Shown piece after piece: positions 21,746 to 22,233 of a DNA stretch of 22,233 nucleotides. The stretch lies in IMG/VR virus record IMGVR_UViG_3300025138_000417, positions 1 to 22,233 of that record; one strand, written 5' to 3'. Below the pieces are notes generated by a model. That model worked only from the letters and a program-made list of their open reading frames with translations. It searched no databases and was not told the origin of the DNA. A program made the translations under genes and the position numbers. Source of the DNA: a virus. Numbering within the stretch: position 1 is the stretch's first letter; each line of letters opens with the position of its first letter.

Positions 21746-21772
21746 GCCCCGGCTTCGGTCGGGGCTTTATTT
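21746..21772 (+). terminator. UUCG-loop terminator, copy 1
   Basis: GCCCCGGC (21746-21753), TTCG loop, GTCGGGGC (21758-21765), then TTTATTT. The extra-stable C(UUCG)G loop and eight-pair stem (one G-U pair) make it strong. It is almost identical to the hairpin at 22031. Confidence 0.85.
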
Positions 21773-21799
21773 ACCTAAACAAAACAAACACACAGAATC

Positions 21800-22024
21800 A
21801 TGACACAGTTACAAAGAGCGATGATAAAGGACATACAAGAGGGCGAGAATGACGGCGTTGGAATGGGTTACAGCGAATTCGACGGCGCAGGACTCACACC
21901 ATATCAGAAAGGCGTTCTCGGTTCATTGGTTGCCGGCGGATACGTTTACAACTCATTCGAAGGGCAAGAAGGATTCGATGCGATGTACTGCACCACAATG
22001 AAAGCGCCGCGATTAATTGACTAA
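21800..22024 (+). CDS. Small winged-helix-like protein of unknown function
   Basis: A 74-residue protein: MTQLQRAMIKDIQEGENDGVGMGYSEF followed by TPYQKGVLGSLVAGGYVYNSFEG and a tail with MYCTTMK. The first helix, the QKGVLGSLVAGGYVY helix-turn and the strand after it resemble a small winged-helix-like protein widespread in phages of several host groups. It starts after a long A/C-rich leader with no Shine-Dalgarno and is flanked by two near-identical terminators, so it may form a single-gene transcription unit. It may be regulatory; there is no direct evidence. Confidence 0.6.
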   Translation: MTQLQRAMIKDIQEGENDGVGMGYSEFDGAGLTPYQKGVLGSLVAGGYVYNSFEGQEGFDAMYCTTMKAPRLID

Positions 22025-22030
22025 CCCAAC

Positions 22031-22057
22031 GCCTCGGCTTCGGTCGGGGCTTATTTA
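22031..22057 (+). terminator. UUCG-loop terminator, copy 2
   Basis: GCCTCGGC (22031-22038), TTCG, GTCGGGGC (22043-22050), then TTATTTA. It matches copy 1 at 15 of 16 stem positions and has a shorter T-run. It begins six bases after the stop of the 74-residue gene. Confidence 0.8.
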
Positions 22058-22067
22058 ATCTAAAGCC

Positions 22068-22233
22068 ATGAGCAAGCAAAGCCGAGAAGCCTTTATAAAG
22101 CAAATTAGAAGCGGAGAGTACCGCTCCAAGCAACTTAAAATCTACCGCGCCCTAATCGATAAGCCGAAGAACCTAGACGAATTACGCGGCTCTATGGGCA
22201 TAGCCCACCAAACGTTAACCTCTGCTCTCTCCC
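22068..22233 (+). CDS. Helix-turn-helix protein (3' end outside window)
   Basis: ATG at 22068 opens a frame that runs off the right edge with 55 residues visible: MSKQSREAFIKQIRSGEYRS, KQLKIYRALIDKPKNLDELR and GSMGIAHQTLTSALS. The last part is a winged helix-turn-helix (LDELRGSMGIAHQTLTSAL), as in small DNA-binding proteins of Bacteroidota phages where IAHQTLT forms the recognition helix. It starts 18 bases after the second UUCG terminator. It probably belongs to a regulatory or early region beyond the window. Confidence 0.65.
   Translation, partial: MSKQSREAFIKQIRSGEYRSKQLKIYRALIDKPKNLDELRGSMGIAHQTLTSALS

Overview
The window looks like the structural and lysis half of a tailed bacteriophage or prophage with a long non-contractile (siphovirus-type) tail. 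A host in the Bacteroidota is inferred. Two things support this. First, starts that are not overlapped by an upstream gene (10847, 12098, 14443, 20902, 21800) have no Shine-Dalgarno sequence, only A/T-rich leaders, as is usual in that phylum. Second, most proteins match, from memory and without a database search, families I know mainly from phages of Flavobacteriia, Cytophagia and other Bacteroidota. No sheath gene, integrase, tRNA, CRISPR array or insertion sequence was seen.

Layout. 1-2574: a truncated helix-turn-helix gene, a small Cys-rich protein, a ParB-like domain protein, and the small and large terminase subunits (DNA recognition and packaging). 2571-10845: tail module, with a chaperone-like gene whose reading frame changes at a run of nine T, a tail-completion-like protein, an HK97-gp10-like protein, two large tail-tip proteins, a 60-residue protein and the tape measure. 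10847-14350: head module, with a three-part prohead protease fusion, a scaffold candidate, the major capsid protein and a tail-tube-like protein, closed by a strong hairpin terminator. 14443-17554: a beta-rich structural protein, a long portal with an extra C-terminal Cys/His module, and a neck protein. 17605-20139: two fibre or receptor-binding proteins. 20139-21063: a small unknown gene and a lysis cassette (membrane/coiled-coil protein, M15 peptidase endolysin, small holin-like membrane protein). 21104-22233: one minus-strand gene of unknown function, two very small plus-strand genes each followed by a nearly identical UUCG-loop terminator, and the start of a winged-helix gene, probably the edge of a regulatory or early region.

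The plus-strand genes are packed head to tail. Most junctions are ATGA, GTGA or TAATG overlaps, which suggests translational coupling and was used to choose starts. The gene order is unusual: the portal lies about 12 kb from the terminase and after the capsid gene, and the tail-tip and tape-measure genes precede the head genes.

I did not find a defence system or other clearly new machine. The best leads are the frame change in the chaperone-like gene, the Cys/His modules fused to portal and protease, the apparent mosaic break in the fibre gene, and the twin-terminator small-gene segment at the right end.
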